From: Polydactylus sextarius
Taxonomy: Eukaryota; Chordata; Actinopteri; Polynemidae
Reading direction: 5' to 3'
NCBI GenBank assembly: GCA_016801845.1
Contig: CM028922.1
Location: 8,611,501-8,675,500, forward strand
Length of the DNA stretch: 64,000 bases
Positions 12,601 to 29,445 of the stretch are shown piece by piece. Below the pieces are notes generated by a model. The model was not told where the DNA came from and did no database searches. It was given only the letters and a program-made list of their open reading frames with translations. Both the position numbers and the translations under genes were made by a program. Position 1 is the first letter of the stretch, and each line of letters begins with the position of its first letter.

Positions 12601-15600
12601 CATAATTCCTCCTGTCGCTGGTAGGCTTTTAATTTGAAACTGCTCCATTTGAAAACATCACAAACCTCCTCCTTTCCTGCCTTTTGCTGCCACACTGCTG
12701 TTTTTCATTGTGTGTTATAACTCTCGACTGTCACCGAATGGTACAATGGTGAGCACAGACGATCGCTGTGCGTCAGTCCAACCAGCTTCTGCTGAATTTT
12801 ATTTTTTTCGTCTGCCATTTGGCTCGTGTGATTGGACTTTCTTCAACACGACAACAGCTGTGGGGCACCATATGATCGCACAGCTTGATACACACTATCT
12901 TTGTTTCCTGCAAAAAGTTCCCAGTAAAAGTCTTTTCATGAATTAATATATTCTGGTAGGTTTCATTTTCAGCCTGAGCATAAAACAACACAGTCGCCCA
13001 CCTGGATTTGGGAGGGGAAAAAGGTTGCTGAGAAGAAAATTAAATTTCTAATTTGATACAGCTCCAACCAACAAAAAAAAAAAACCTTCATTTGAAAACT
13101 AATCAAGTAAAAAGCATTCTACTTCATGAAAACTTATTACATGCACTCCTCGGTCACTCTACTTCTACTTCCATCTACCATCTCTGTGCATCTTCTTCCC
13201 TCACAAAACCAATCTAATCTACTGAACTACAAATTGTATTTTATAATACAAGTTTTTATTTATTTTTAGCATCTTGACTTTGTCTTTGATATTTTCTTAT
13301 TCACTAAACAAAAGAGCTTACTGACCAATTTGGCTTTCACCGTTTAAAATTTGATCTATTGTGGGCTATTAGACACTTGAACATCCAGTGAATGTAAACT
13401 CATAATAAAGATCCACAGTATTAACAGAAAACAGCACCAGCTCATCAAGATTCCTCCTAATCCTCCTGACTATTCAGACACTCTACAGCATCTTTTTTCC
13501 ATTACATTTTGTTCTGTTTTGCCAAAGTATACACTATAGCACAGAACACTAAGATTTTTTTTTTTTTTTTTTTTTGACATTAGCATTTTGCTGTCTTCCA
13601 TGTATTTTGGAGCCGGAACAGCTGGGAAACCTCCGAGGTGCTAAGAAATATTTTCTTTTTTTTTGTTTGGTGTGTGAGGTTGTTATGGTAACTTGCCTAT
13701 TGCCATTCCATGATGTATGTGTGAATAATGTTCCCGCTGTTGCTCAGAAAGGTCAGTGTGCCATACTTGATAATTTTCATGTTCTGCACGACTTGTCATC
13801 CTCTGCAGCCGCAACAATTACACTGATCTGTGGAAGTGAAGGGGGCTGGATTAAGTCCTGCTGCCGGGAGAAAGATCTCTTCTCCGGGCCTTGATTAGAT
13901 TCACATCTCAACCTGGAATCATCCATTTGATGCAGTAAATGTACATTTTAAATCAATTATCAATACCAGTGAGTTCATATCTGTGTCAGTGCCAAATACA
14001 TGCACAATTTAATCATCCAAATCCCCAAGAGGGAATCTTTACAGGAAAAAGATGTTTATTAATAAGTTCAATCAGTCAATATAAAGTAATCCTTTCAAAC
14101 ATGCCACTGATTATTAATAATGCATATCATTTTTATATATGACATGACTTTATTCATCAGTTTTAGTGCTTTATTTGAGGCTGAGTGAACATGCACCAAC
14201 TGAACATTGTTTTGTTTTTGTTTCATTGACACATGACATTTTATTTGTTGCTAAATAAAACACTTCCAATTCACAGAAATCTGTTTTGATATTTCGACTG
14301 CGATTTCCTTGTAAATTTAGCCTCATACAAACAGTTGGAATCGATGCAGATTCATCTCAGATCTCAGGATTAAATAATTTAAATAATTAAATAAGTTTAA
14401 CATGGCTGTCTTGAGTTGTGGTTGCAAGTTGTAAACAGGTGAACTCTGAAGATAGAAACGCTGCAACGGTGGAACTGGGGCTTTTCTGTGTAGAGTTTGC
14501 ATGTTAAACTTTTGTCTATGTGGGTTTTCTTCAGTCAAGCTGATTCACCTAATTTTAGCAACTTCTGCATTTGCAAAATCCGACTTTGTTTAGATTCAAA
14601 AGTTTACCGTTTTCTCCTAACAACTATATAAACAAAATGCACAAAAACGGTACGAAGATGTCTATATTAGGAGCATACAAAGATCATGAGACTGTTCAGG
14701 TTCACCATCAAATTATAGCATTCTTGGCTAATATCAGTCAACTCTATTTGGTCCAAGTCTGCACAAAAAAACAAACAAACTCTGGCTCACACTTCTTTTA
14801 TTTGAAGTAGCAAAATAATAGAAAGTGAAAAATACCCTGTTTCAATAAACTGTCCTGAGACAAAAGTCAAAGCCAAAAAACCTCCGATTTCTTGTGGTTT
14901 TCTGAGCTTGTAGACAGAGTTTGCTCAGTTGTCATCACTTGACTGAACAATGTCCCCGACAACTAAGAGAGACTGTGAGACAGGCGCTGGCAGCAGACAG
15001 GATTTTTTTTTCACAAGAATTAACTTTCACTGTCAAGAAGACATTCTGTGATCGTACAATCTAAAAACAGACAAGCAACCAGTAACGCAAGACTATTAAA
15101 ATCACAGACTCAACAGTTGCAACAGTTTGCCGCTTAATCCCCAATTATGTTATTACCCCAACTTTTTCAAACATTTTGAAGAAATAAAATATTTAGAGAA
15201 TGTTTAGTACGTCTCATGTCACCATTAGACTGCTAATCCTACTTGCATTCATTTAAAGTTGATCTCAGTTTAAAGTCTCATGCAAACAGGATATGAATAT
15301 TTCTCCAGACAACTGAGATGAATACACTTTAAGACTTTGAGTGTCTCTCACTTTGAACTTCAGCACCCAAAGACACCAAAGGGAACAATATGATTTTTTC
15401 TACTCGATGTGGACTGGTCTCAATAGAAAACCGCAAAGAATGGGAAAGTGATTTTTTTTTTTCTTCTTACTGCTGTGTTTCTCTTCAGAGGCTGACTTTC
15501 TTCAAAAACAGACTGTAAATGAGGTGAGTGAACAGGTCGGTGCTTTTGTATCGTCATCAAAGTGTTGGAGAGGAGACTCCTGGAGAGAATCAAGAGGTGA

Positions 15601-15948
15601 AAAAAAGAGGAACCAAAAGCAGACAAAGGCCACATGACCATAACTGTAATATTGTAGAACTGTATTACTAAAAGGACAGTTGTGTCAGTATTCTCAAGTA
15701 CTCTTTTGACTTTTCTGATACCGAGAGGATTGGTGAAAAAGCTGAAAGGCTACAAGCTAGTGAATACGGCATGGTCTTCCTCTTGGCTTAGTGACATCTT
15801 ACTGTTCATTTTTAAAAGAAAACAAAATCATAAACATAAAAGTTCATGTCCACAGTCCACAACTTGCAATTGATGCTTTTGAAGTAGTCAAAGGTGCTAC
15901 AGTTCTTAAAACATTAAACAGGTTAAGTTACCTTGTTAGCATAGTAAA
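9608..15948. other. Non-coding stretch, no gene seen
   Basis: AT-rich, with homopolymer runs near 11836-11850 (A), 11885-11898 (T) and 13555-13575 (T21). Frames of up to 106 codons have no domain. Confidence 0.6.
12115..12132. repeat. (CA)9 microsatellite
   Basis: Short CA run after an imperfect CACACGCACG stretch. Confidence 0.9.
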
Positions 15949-15979
15949 ACACACACACGCACACACACACACACATATA
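15949..15979. repeat. (AC)n microsatellite
   Basis: AC run with one CG interruption, ending in ATATAC. Confidence 0.9.
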
Positions 15980-17159
15980 CATAAGCTCTTTAATGTGCAT
16001 TTACTGATGAATGTTTGTTTTTCTAACTTGTTCTGCAACCACAAGCAATATAGAGGACACATTTCCATGTTTGTAGATAAGTAGTGTAGTAGAGTAGTGT
16101 AGTGAGATGTTAGCGAGAATGCCAATGCGTACAGTTTAGTCTGGTAGGTGTAAAGAAAGAATGAGGATAGACTGTGCATGTAATTAACAGACCTAAATAA
16201 ATAAATAAAAATTGCTCTTTTTGCTGTTCCAACCAAGTATTCATCAGGGTTCGTAAGGCCATGAATCATTGGTCAGCTCTGATTTTGCATTAGTGAGTAA
16301 TGAATACTGAAATACAGGCAATGGATTGCTGGAAGGGCGTTTTCTGTGAGTTGTCACTTACCACTGGCACTGACATGTTGTATCTGACAGCGACAGAAAT
16401 CTGTGTTTGTTTGAAAATCTGGTGATGATCATAGTGTGTGGGAATTTTGACAGATATCTGGGTTGCTAATGAAAGTCATCTGTTGGACTGAGATAACCCA
16501 TCCAAATTGCTGTGGCTGTTTGTACACGAGACACAGAGATGTGGAATAAGTGAGTGTATGAAAAAGAGAAAGTTCAAATCAAATTCATTCCTTGAGCTGG
16601 GAAATAAAAACAAAGCGTCTGAGAGTTTGGAAAGTAAAATCTGATTTTTGAGTCATTTGTTTCCAGTATTGTAGTTCACTTTTATCAAATTATTCATCAC
16701 ATTATCAACAGTTACAGAGGCAGTGCACTTCAATCATGCAACACCTTTGACAGTAATAAGAGTTGCAGTAGAGAACGTCAACACATGAGGATGAAGGCGA
16801 ACCATATGTAGCATATCAAAGTTTGTCAAAGATTATGGGATAGCAGCCAACAAAAGGGGTAGGTGCCAAAAAAACTGAAAATATCACATCTATGCAAACA
16901 AAGGTAAAATTCACCTGGAAACTTTGTAAAGATTTGCCAAAATACTGACAGAGATTTAAAAAAAAAAAAAAAAAAAGTTTGTGCGTTGTTTTTTTAAACA
17001 AAATTTTTAAAAATCACGCTCAACACCCACAGCAACATATGGAAGAGATAATACCACATGATTCCATTGAGTCATCACTGTAAGATTTCATTTTATAAGC
17101 CACTATATGTAAAAAATTATGGTGCCTTCTTTGTTCTGTTCTTAACCTTCAAGCTGATG

Positions 17160-17212
17160 TAACAGTACAATGTCCCCTCAGTGGGACTAATAAAGGAATT
17201 TGAATTTCAGAT
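17160..17212 (+). repeat. LINE 3' tail remnant
   Basis: ATGTCCCCTCAGTGGGACTA then ATAAAGGAATTTGAATTT resembles the 3' hairpin and tail of fish L2-like LINEs (ATTTCCCCxxxGGGAxTAATAAAG). No upstream coding part recognised. Confidence 0.5.
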
Positions 17213-19638
17213 ACCAAATACCACAGCTTCAACATTTTGGCCTGGCTTGTATCTAATGCAACATGGTAAAGAAAAAGTAAGGAACCGGATAGTGAGACCT
17301 CAGAAAGTGACATAACACACAGATCAGTATTTAATTGACCTTGCAGTAAAAAAAAAAAAAAAAAGACAGGCACCAAGTAAAAGCTCTGCGAACTGTGTCA
17401 AGAAGAAAATCATTGATCACAAAATGTCAAATAACTGCTGGATTAAAAAACTGAAAATGTAACCGAAATAAAGAATTTGCCAGGAACAGACGTTTCAGCA
17501 TGTTCAGTGTGGATAAGGTCTGCTCAGGACTTCCACTGTGACTTCACAGTGCCGACCGTGAAACATGGACGTGGGAGTGTGCTGATACAGAGACACATGA
17601 GTGCAAAAGATGTGAGCGAGCTGACATTTATAAATTAGTTTAGTTTGTTATACACTAATACTGAATAAAAAGATGACTCTCAGGCTGAACAGGCATAAGA
17701 GTAAGGCATAAGAGGTTTTTTCAGTCAGACAGAAGACCTTTGTATTGTTTTAAAGCAGCAAAACTGTCAGGAAAAAGTACAAATTCGTTAAATTCATTGC
17801 TATCACCCACACAGAGGAGTCGCAAATCTAAATTGAAGGACATGCAAAGTATTTGAATATAAAAGAACAGAATGTCACTAATTCATCCTCCAGTATGAAT
17901 TTTCATTAGAATCTAATTAGTCAAACTTTTTTGTTTTTCAGTTTTGAAATGGATCCATTTTTCTTGGAGTTTGGCTAAAGACAAAGGAAGTTGTATTAAA
18001 CGGAAAGGATGTGTAATTACTGACCATTTGAGTGATACTGACCAGGGATGTGCTTAGTTTTGTTGGATACGTTGGTGCGACAAGCTGCCAAACCTCATGA
18101 ATATTAGTTTCAGAAAACAGAAGAAGTTGAGTTACAGTAGCCAGGATATGCTGAGAAACTGAAGGAAAAAAGTTGCTTTTTCTGGAGCATTGACAAGAAA
18201 GAAAAAAAAACCTGAAGGAGCAATTTTCTTTACAAGCAGGAGTCCAACAAATACATTTAATATTTTGTATACAACACAGCACGAGATCCATATCTCCTAC
18301 ACTGTCATCATAAATCATGGCAAGAAGAAGACGCATTGACCTGACATCAAGGTCAAAAGACAACGTGTGTCTACTACACCCTACACACTGCACAAGTCTC
18401 CACAAATTGTAAATGAACACAGCAAGGTACTGAACTTGTAACCAACAGATCCAGAATATAGAAGAAACAGATCAGCTGCAAACTAACATCTGCATGCACA
18501 TTTGAAGACAAAGACTATTTAGAAGTCACATCCTGAATGTGACCCAGGGTGCAGTCTTCACAGCGGGGACGGGAGCTTTCTGTGCAGCTGCACTGCCTGC
18601 ATGCTGTCTCTTCATCATGTAACAGATGCCTTTTTCTTTTTTTTTCTTCTTTTTTTCTCAGAGTGAGGTGTGAAAAGTGGGACCAGGTGTGGCTCAGAAT
18701 TGTCACTGTATGCAGCCAATTTCTGCCTCCTCTTGTGGTTTTTTGCTGTTCTTTCCCTTTTTTGACACAGGTGCTTGTCAAACCCCCCGAAAAACCACAC
18801 AGCAGTTTCCTCTTTGTTTCTCTCTGGGCTCTGGTAAACAGAGTCAGATTTGTTCTGTTCAGAAATCAATTTGTCCACCGCTGCCGTCCTTTCCATCCCC
18901 CTGCAGTTCTCATTAAAACCCAGTTTTAATGCAGAGCTGTTAATAGTTGTAATTAAGCTACTTTTTGAGCAAACAGAAAAGTAAAGTGTAGGACGACTGT
19001 AGAGGTAGTTTTAAAAAATTACCATGAAAGACGCTCATAGCTAAAGAAAGAAAATATATATCTTACATCACTGATTTGCATTTCATGTTTCCTTCCATGT
19101 GACTATCTTTTGTCTCACTGCCTTCAGGTAATCTTTAAATAGGAAAATAAACTATGAAATCACAGTGAGCTGTTTCACATGCAGTATTCAGAGATTTTCA
19201 GGTTAGAGGAAAAGCCTTTGGCAAACATCTGGCTTTCTGCATGGATCTTTAAAGTTTAAAAGCACGGGGAGCTATTCAGATAAGAACTGCTCTCTGTATT
19301 ACTGGCAGAGCGGCCTCTGCTTCTGTGCTGCGTGCCGGAATGTGAGTAGTATTAGAAAGCACTTGCCCTTCTCATCACAATTCGAGGAAGGAGCCCCCTG
19401 CAGCTGAAGGCGACACTCAGGTCCATCTTTGACGTTCCCATGGATGCCCCCCCCACCATCACCACCACCACCAAGATCTCGAGGCAAATATGGAGAAATA
19501 GTGGCAATGAGGGTGACATCAGAAGGAATCACTGAGGGGGAAGAAGCACAGAGGTGGAGAGTGTCACCTTATTATAACCTGACCCAAGGGCACTGGATTT
19601 CTACCAGCAAGAGCTCATGAGTTGGTCACTTACATGAT

Positions 19639-19641
<3 letters not shown>

Positions 19642-19683
<42 letters not shown>

Positions 19684-19684
19684 G
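19642..19684. repeat. (AC)20 microsatellite
   Basis: About 40 bp of AC ending in CGCGC. Confidence 0.97.
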
Positions 19685-20384
19685 CATCATACATCATCAG
19701 AGGAAAATCTGGGTGTCTAAAATAAATAGGTGAACTGCCCTTAAGCAAGGCACTGAACTCCCTGCTTTACTGCTGCAGCCATTCAGAAGAACTGAATGTC
19801 AGAGGAAGGATCCAAACTGCAGTGAATGTATGAATGTGAAGCAGGACGGGTCTGAGAATGAGTGAATTCCCAATTATGATCTCCTATTTTAAGCTGTATT
19901 AATATTTTTTATTTTAATGATTCGTCAGATATCTGTGTAATTTTAAAGGGATTAGTTATAATGTTGAACCCGCAGAGTTTTCTCCTCTGAGGAACCTTGC
20001 ACACACTTTGAGATGGTTATTGTTTTACAACATGGTTACATGGCTCAGTCTCTTGTTTTTGCAGTGCACCAGCTGTCTCATCAAAAAAAAAAAAAATCTC
20101 TGCTTAACCTCACTGTGTGCCAACTACTCAGCACCAAACAGCAAACCTGGCAAAGTTAGCAGCGAGCTAAACAAGAAAGTGGAACATCTTGCCTCTAAGC
20201 CTCTTAAGACTCAGCAGACAAAAACACTGACTGACCGCCTTGCAGTTTTATGCCTCTATCACCAGTCTGGTAACATGTAAAATTCATGAGTTCTAGCAAA
20301 AAATATATATAAATAAATAAAAACATGTTTTGTGCACGCCCAATTTTGTCGTTACATTGCAAAGAAACATTTCCTGTCACAATG

Positions 20385-20505
20385 ACAGAACAAAATGTAA
20401 TCAGTTCATCAAGTCTATTTTTAGTGTTTGTGCCAAATTTGAAAAGCTTCCATTGAGGCATACTCTTAAAATTCACAAGAATGGGACAGACAGACAAACC
20501 TTTAC
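20385..20505 (+). repeat. Dispersed fish repeat monomer (TTTGTGCCAAATTTGAA type)
   Basis: Contains TCAGTTCATCAAGTC, TGTTTGTGCCAAATTTGAA and TTCACAAGAATGGGACAGAC, matching a repeat unit common in teleosts that normally occurs with GTGACCTTGACCTTTGACC units. Only one decayed unit is present here. Confidence 0.6.
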
Positions 20506-23029
20506 TGTACTTAGCACAATACAGTAGTACTATAACATTGCTGTAATGTTGACATGAGGATTTTGTGGTCATTTTGTGGTCACACGGATACAGACTGGAA
20601 ACACTGACATGGTGTATATACAACATTTGATCTAAGAGGCTATGAAATTGCACCACAAACTATAAATACAGATAACAGTTCATCTCTTTACCTGATGAAG
20701 ACTATCTGTGGTTGATAAGCTACTTGCTACTCATGTCTCTTTTTTTTTTCTTTTTTTTTTTTTTACAAAGTATCAGTACAGATTTTGGCTGCTGTACCTG
20801 CTTCTGTAACAGGAGTATTAGTCCACATGTTACTGTAGCTGCTTAAATTAAAAACCAAAAACTGTATCAACTTTCTGCCATGAGCAGCGCAGACAAAAGC
20901 GTCCTGCAAGGACATCGGCTAAAAATAATAAATGAAAAAGCAGTAAGTAACAAAAGCTGCACAAGGACTTTTGAAAGGTGAAATTATCCTTGATTATATG
21001 AGTGTGGAGCAGGCTTTAAGAATAGAATGACATTCATCTGCCTGAAGAGCAACAGTGAATGAAGAATGAGAGAAACACTGGATAGGAGCGCTAGGTGCAA
21101 ATCCCTAAATATGCCTGAAACCCTCTTTTTTTCCCCTCTCTAATCCCTGGTGCTTCTCTTTAAACAACTACCTCATAACCGCTGAATCACACAGAAAAAC
21201 ACATGTAGACACCCACACGTGTAAATGCATGAACACAACACTCATACTCATCACTTGGCTGTGTTTCGTGCTATTAATCCTCCCCTGCATGCCTCATCTT
21301 TCCCTCCAGCTGCCGTGTCTGAATGACAACCAGTTTCATGGGCTGCACTAAGACGGAGGCTTTGAGCCTCAAGGCCCCTGAGCTTTATCACTGGTCTGAG
21401 AGAAACTCAAACAGCAGCGTTGATAAACTCAGACCTAAAAAGCGAGCATGTGCACGCAGACCTGCACACAAACGCAACAAAGATGTGCACACTCATAGCG
21501 ACATAATGGAAAAAATTCACCATGGCTGTGCCGGGTGAAATTATACAGTAACATCCATGTCCTGGTGCATGGCTACAGCAGAGAGATAACAGCAAATTTC
21601 TTCTTCTTCATCATCATCTTCTTGGTTGGTGATTTACGATCATGCTGGGGACTGTCTTGGGTCCGCTGGGAGCATCGGCATGTTTGTTTGACATCACAGT
21701 TTTATTTTCATTAGACTGTCAAAGCTGAGGAGGACTGCAAACACAAGATCACGCACTCGTGGAATACCAACGACGGACATATCTGTAAAGAAAACTGCAT
21801 GTGCGGTGACTTTGACATGATGATGAATTGCGTATGAAACAGCCATGTTGCGGTTTCCAGTTCACCGGTACCAATCAGATGAGATAAACTCTGGAGGGGA
21901 AATTCGCATTCTGTCCGCTCATGCACCAACACCACAGTACATATGAACTGTTGCACTGAAATGAAAAAAACAGTGAAAGCTGCATTTAAAAGAAAATCGC
22001 AGTCTCTCTCATTTCTTCCGCATGCGTCACATGTCATCAAGTCATCAGAATTTATTTCCTCAACCAAGGAAAGCAGCGAGGAGGAATTACAACACCCGGG
22101 CTGTCTTTTCTACTTCCACATATCCTGAGGTGCATGGAGGTAATTGCAACTCTTGTCCTAGCTTTTATGTGAGTAATAAGAGACTCAAGTAATTTCCGAC
22201 CCACTCTTGCTCCCTGACTCTAACACGCGGGTATGAGGGATACAGCAGCTCCTCGTCATTAGTCATGTAATCTGCCTGAGAGGCTGACGGAAATGGAGCA
22301 GATTCTGCGGGTTCACAGAGGACCCAGCGGACGGCGGGACCGGCCAACACCAGCAGGATGTGGAACCCAGTTCATGAGGTGTTGCTGGACGGGGACAACA
22401 GGCTTCGGCTCATGAGGTCACCCGCTGCTCACTTCCCCCCCACTTCATCATCGCTGTGTCCGCAGCGGTCAGGCTGGGAAATCTTGGCGACAGGTTTGTG
22501 GTTACAAGTGGTCTTGGTTTTGGAAATGGGTAACTTTTCCACCTTGCTGGTATTTTATGATTAAGCTAAAACCCTGAGGATCATGTGGGAGACTTTATTT
22601 TACCATAAATGAGCAAAGACAGAAGCTTCTCTCTGAACGTTCAGTGAGCAGGGGTGAATGTATGGAGAGGACATGAGGGGGCAGATGCCCCATCTAAGTT
22701 ACAGAATACACACCTTACTTGCACCTGACCCTTTCCACCTCTTAAAATTTGCAGTTGTGAAAAGAGTTGGACGCATATTTAAAAATAATCCCCACATTTA
22801 AAGTATTTAAAGTAAGTACAGAAGTGTAATCAGCAAAATATACAATGCAAAAAAAAAAAAAAAAAAAAGGTAAAGAGGTAAAATGTTCATGATACACAAA
22901 CATATTTAAATAAAAAGAGAACTAATAGTTAATTTTTAAATTAACATTTTAAATTGTTAAATAAACACAGAATGGACTCTCCAATGTAATAAAATACATG
23001 TATAAAGCAGCATAAAATTGAAATACTCA
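20506..23029. other. Non-coding stretch with a GC-richer patch at 22.2-22.5 kb
   Basis: At 22260-22500 the base composition is GC-richer. The plus strand is open around MWNPVHEVLLDGDNRLRL and the minus strand around HILLVLAGPAVRWVLCEP, the latter signal-peptide-like, but neither has convincing start and splice signals. The rest is AT-rich; A21 near 22848-22868. Confidence 0.45.
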
Positions 23030-23540
23030 ACTACGGTATGAACTGTGTGTTTCAGTTCATATATTTCAGCGCACTATTTTGAGTACATAAGTATGTTCAC
23101 ACTGACAAATATGGCAAAATGCAGTGTACTGTTAGTACCCGTATGGTTTCACTCATAATGGTCAAAAAGTTAAGTGTGGAACGATGGACACTCTTCACCC
23201 TCAATGAGCGCCATCTTGGCTACGTAGTAGAAGGGGAGGGGCGGCGGCATGGAACTCGCATGAAACATGGAGCCCACTAGTAGTACTAGTAAGACTTTCA
23301 TTCTTGATAATAATTGAAAATAAGCCAGCAGATTTCTTGGCGGTCAACAATCGTGGTCCAAATCAGCAATTAATGTTCCATCAAGTGGCAATTCACCATT
23401 AAAGAAGAAGACCATGGTCACCATTGTCATTGCCGGTAAGTTCACAATGATTTAAAATTCACTACGGCAGTAAATACCTAATTGTACTATTATACACAGT
23501 ATACTACATGGAAGTGTACAGATGGAAGTATCAGATATAT
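23030..23540. mobile_element. Possible MITE-like element, unclassified
   Basis: A 500-bp segment with GTGTACTGTTAGTAC-like and GTATACTACATGGAAGTGTAC words near its two sides and a central GCGCCATCTTGGCTACGTAG block, resembling non-autonomous DNA elements of fish. I could not define terminal repeats or a target duplication. Confidence 0.25.
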
Positions 23541-27924
<4,384 letters not shown>

Positions 27925-28094
27925 CACACAGACACACCTGCACGCGCGCACACGGACAGTCATACGTCGCGCACATGTACATGAAGTAATTATTCACCGA
28001 TTCATCTAGGTCGTCTAGGTCGAGTGTACACATGCCGTCCTATGCAATCATTCCGCGTACACATCATCACATAAAGCAGCTCTCTTTAACTCAC

Positions 28095-28140
28095 CGCTCC
28101 TCTCCAGTTTCCACCTGTCATCCGTCCCGCGTCCATTTAA
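28095..28140 (-). other. Possible non-coding first exon ending in a strong splice donor
   Basis: The minus strand reads GGAGCG|GTGAGTTAA with the intron starting at 28094. The 5' limit is a guess from the TATA-like box at 28166-28171. Confidence 0.3.
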
Positions 28141-28196
28141 ATATTGCGCACGTCATCGACGCGCTTATAAACGCCGCATCGGCGGGCGCCGTCTAG

Positions 28197-28204
28197 TGAC
28201 GTCA
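28197..28204. promoter_or_regulatory. Consensus cAMP response element TGACGTCA
   Basis: Exact palindromic CREB/ATF site, 26 bp from a TATA-like box, in the CpG-rich island. Confidence 0.6.
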
Positions 28205-28420
28205 GCGCCATATGTAGTTTTATTTGATATATTCTTTACAGGAGGAACTGAACTGAGAGCTTGTCAGAGTTTCTTAATTTTATCCTCATTTTTGTTATTA
28301 TGATTAACGATGTATGATTATATCAGTAATGGGAGGAGTCAAGGCCTGCAGGAGGTGAGCTGCCTCCATGTTGGGGCAAGAGTTGGAGAATTTAAGGTAG
28401 TGAAGGTAGCACATCAAGAG

Positions 28421-28446
28421 AGAGAGAGAGAGCACGAGAGAGATCA
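28421..28446. repeat. (GA)n short run
   Basis: About nine GA units, interrupted by CAC. Confidence 0.85.
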
Positions 28447-29309
28447 ACTGTAATCTAAGTACTGTGTATGTGAATAGTTTTTGTAAATATTTTTCTTATG
28501 GAGTCTTATTTTTTATCTATTTTGTTACATAATTAGTTTCTCTTTTCACCACTGCACTGGGAAGCTGAGGACAATAAATCACCGTCTGTGAATAAACTAC
28601 TATGCGACTACGACTACTAGTATTTTGATGGATTTATAGTATTTTTATGGTTTCCACAGAAAAAAGTACACCACCATTATTCTAACTATTATTGACTATT
28701 GTGAGAGTCAACCAGTAATTTTAGTGACTGTCATCCTTCTTTAGTTACATCAATCATTTTACTCTTTCAGCCTGAAGAAATAAATGTTGTTGGTTATAAC
28801 CATATATTACCACCCATAGGAACTGGACTGCTAGTGGTAAATGTCAAAAAAATCTATGGGTCATAAAAAGATAACTTATAAACGCCTATAGACTTCACCT
28901 CTCTTGCTCTAATGCAACCACTAGAGTCAAAGTTTAAAGTTATCCTGTGAAATACCTCGATATGTACTAGATGGATTTGCACAAACTTTTGGTGGGACAG
29001 AAATAGTAAAAGGATGAATGAATTCTAATGGCATTAGTTGTCATTAGACCTTTTCTTTAGAGCCATCATGAGGTTTAGTTTTAATTTTTCAGTGAAATGA
29101 TTCAACTAGACATTAATGTTGCCCTCAACGATGAATTGATCCCTGGCTTTTCATTTCACACCAAGGTCAAACTTTTAATGCACCCAGCACTTAGTGTAGG
29201 TTTTTAACCATAAAGAATAATGATACATAGTATGGTGGTCAAGGCTAATCTACTTGAACTTTACATGTTGCTGCTCAGCTCCTTTTCACACTGTCAGCTT
29301 TTGCATAGA

Positions 29310-29445
29310 CATGGAAAAAAAAACTCACAATGTGCTTTACATGGTTAAAATACAGAGTGATAAATATATACATCTGATAACAACAAAAACAAACAAATCA
29401 CGGGGAACACTCTGGGAAAGCCTGCCTAAACAGGTAGGTTTTTAA
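29310..29445. repeat. Interspersed repeat remnant (TGTGCTTTACA...GCCT...ACAGGTAGGTTTTTAA)
   Basis: The words TGTGCTTTACATGGTTAAAA and CCTAAACAGGTAGGTTTTTA occur in the same order in a common vertebrate/fish repeat. Class not assigned. Confidence 0.4.

Larger units (their letters stand above)
15980..20384. other. Non-coding stretch, no gene seen
   Basis: Holds the LINE tail at 17.16 kb, A19 near 16958-16976, A17 near 17347-17363 and (AC)20. The 160-codon minus-strand frame at 17938-18420 has no hydrophobic, domain or codon pattern that suggests a protein. Confidence 0.6.
27925..28230. promoter_or_regulatory. CpG-rich promoter-like island with CRE and TATA-like box
   Basis: CpG dinucleotides are frequent here (for example GCGCGC, TACGTCGCGC, TCATCGACGCGC, GGCGGGCGCC) against a CpG-poor background. 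A perfect cAMP response element TGACGTCA is at 28197-28204 and a TATAAA (TTATAA on both strands) is at 28166-28171. On the minus strand a strong donor, GAGCG|GTGAGT, begins its intron at 28094, about 70 bp beyond the TATA-like box. That fits a short non-coding first exon of a minus-strand transcript at roughly 28095-28140. No following coding exon was recognised to the left. A plus-strand start is also possible. Confidence 0.45.

Noticed and set aside
17938..18420. 160-codon minus-strand frame
   Set aside because: No recognisable domain or codon pattern and no supporting signals.
21711..22067. 118-codon minus-strand frame
   Set aside because: No domain recognised; composition like random AT-rich DNA.
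28197..28204. Assigning the CRE promoter to a named immediate-early or neuropeptide gene
   Set aside because: No coding exon is visible, so any gene name would be a guess.
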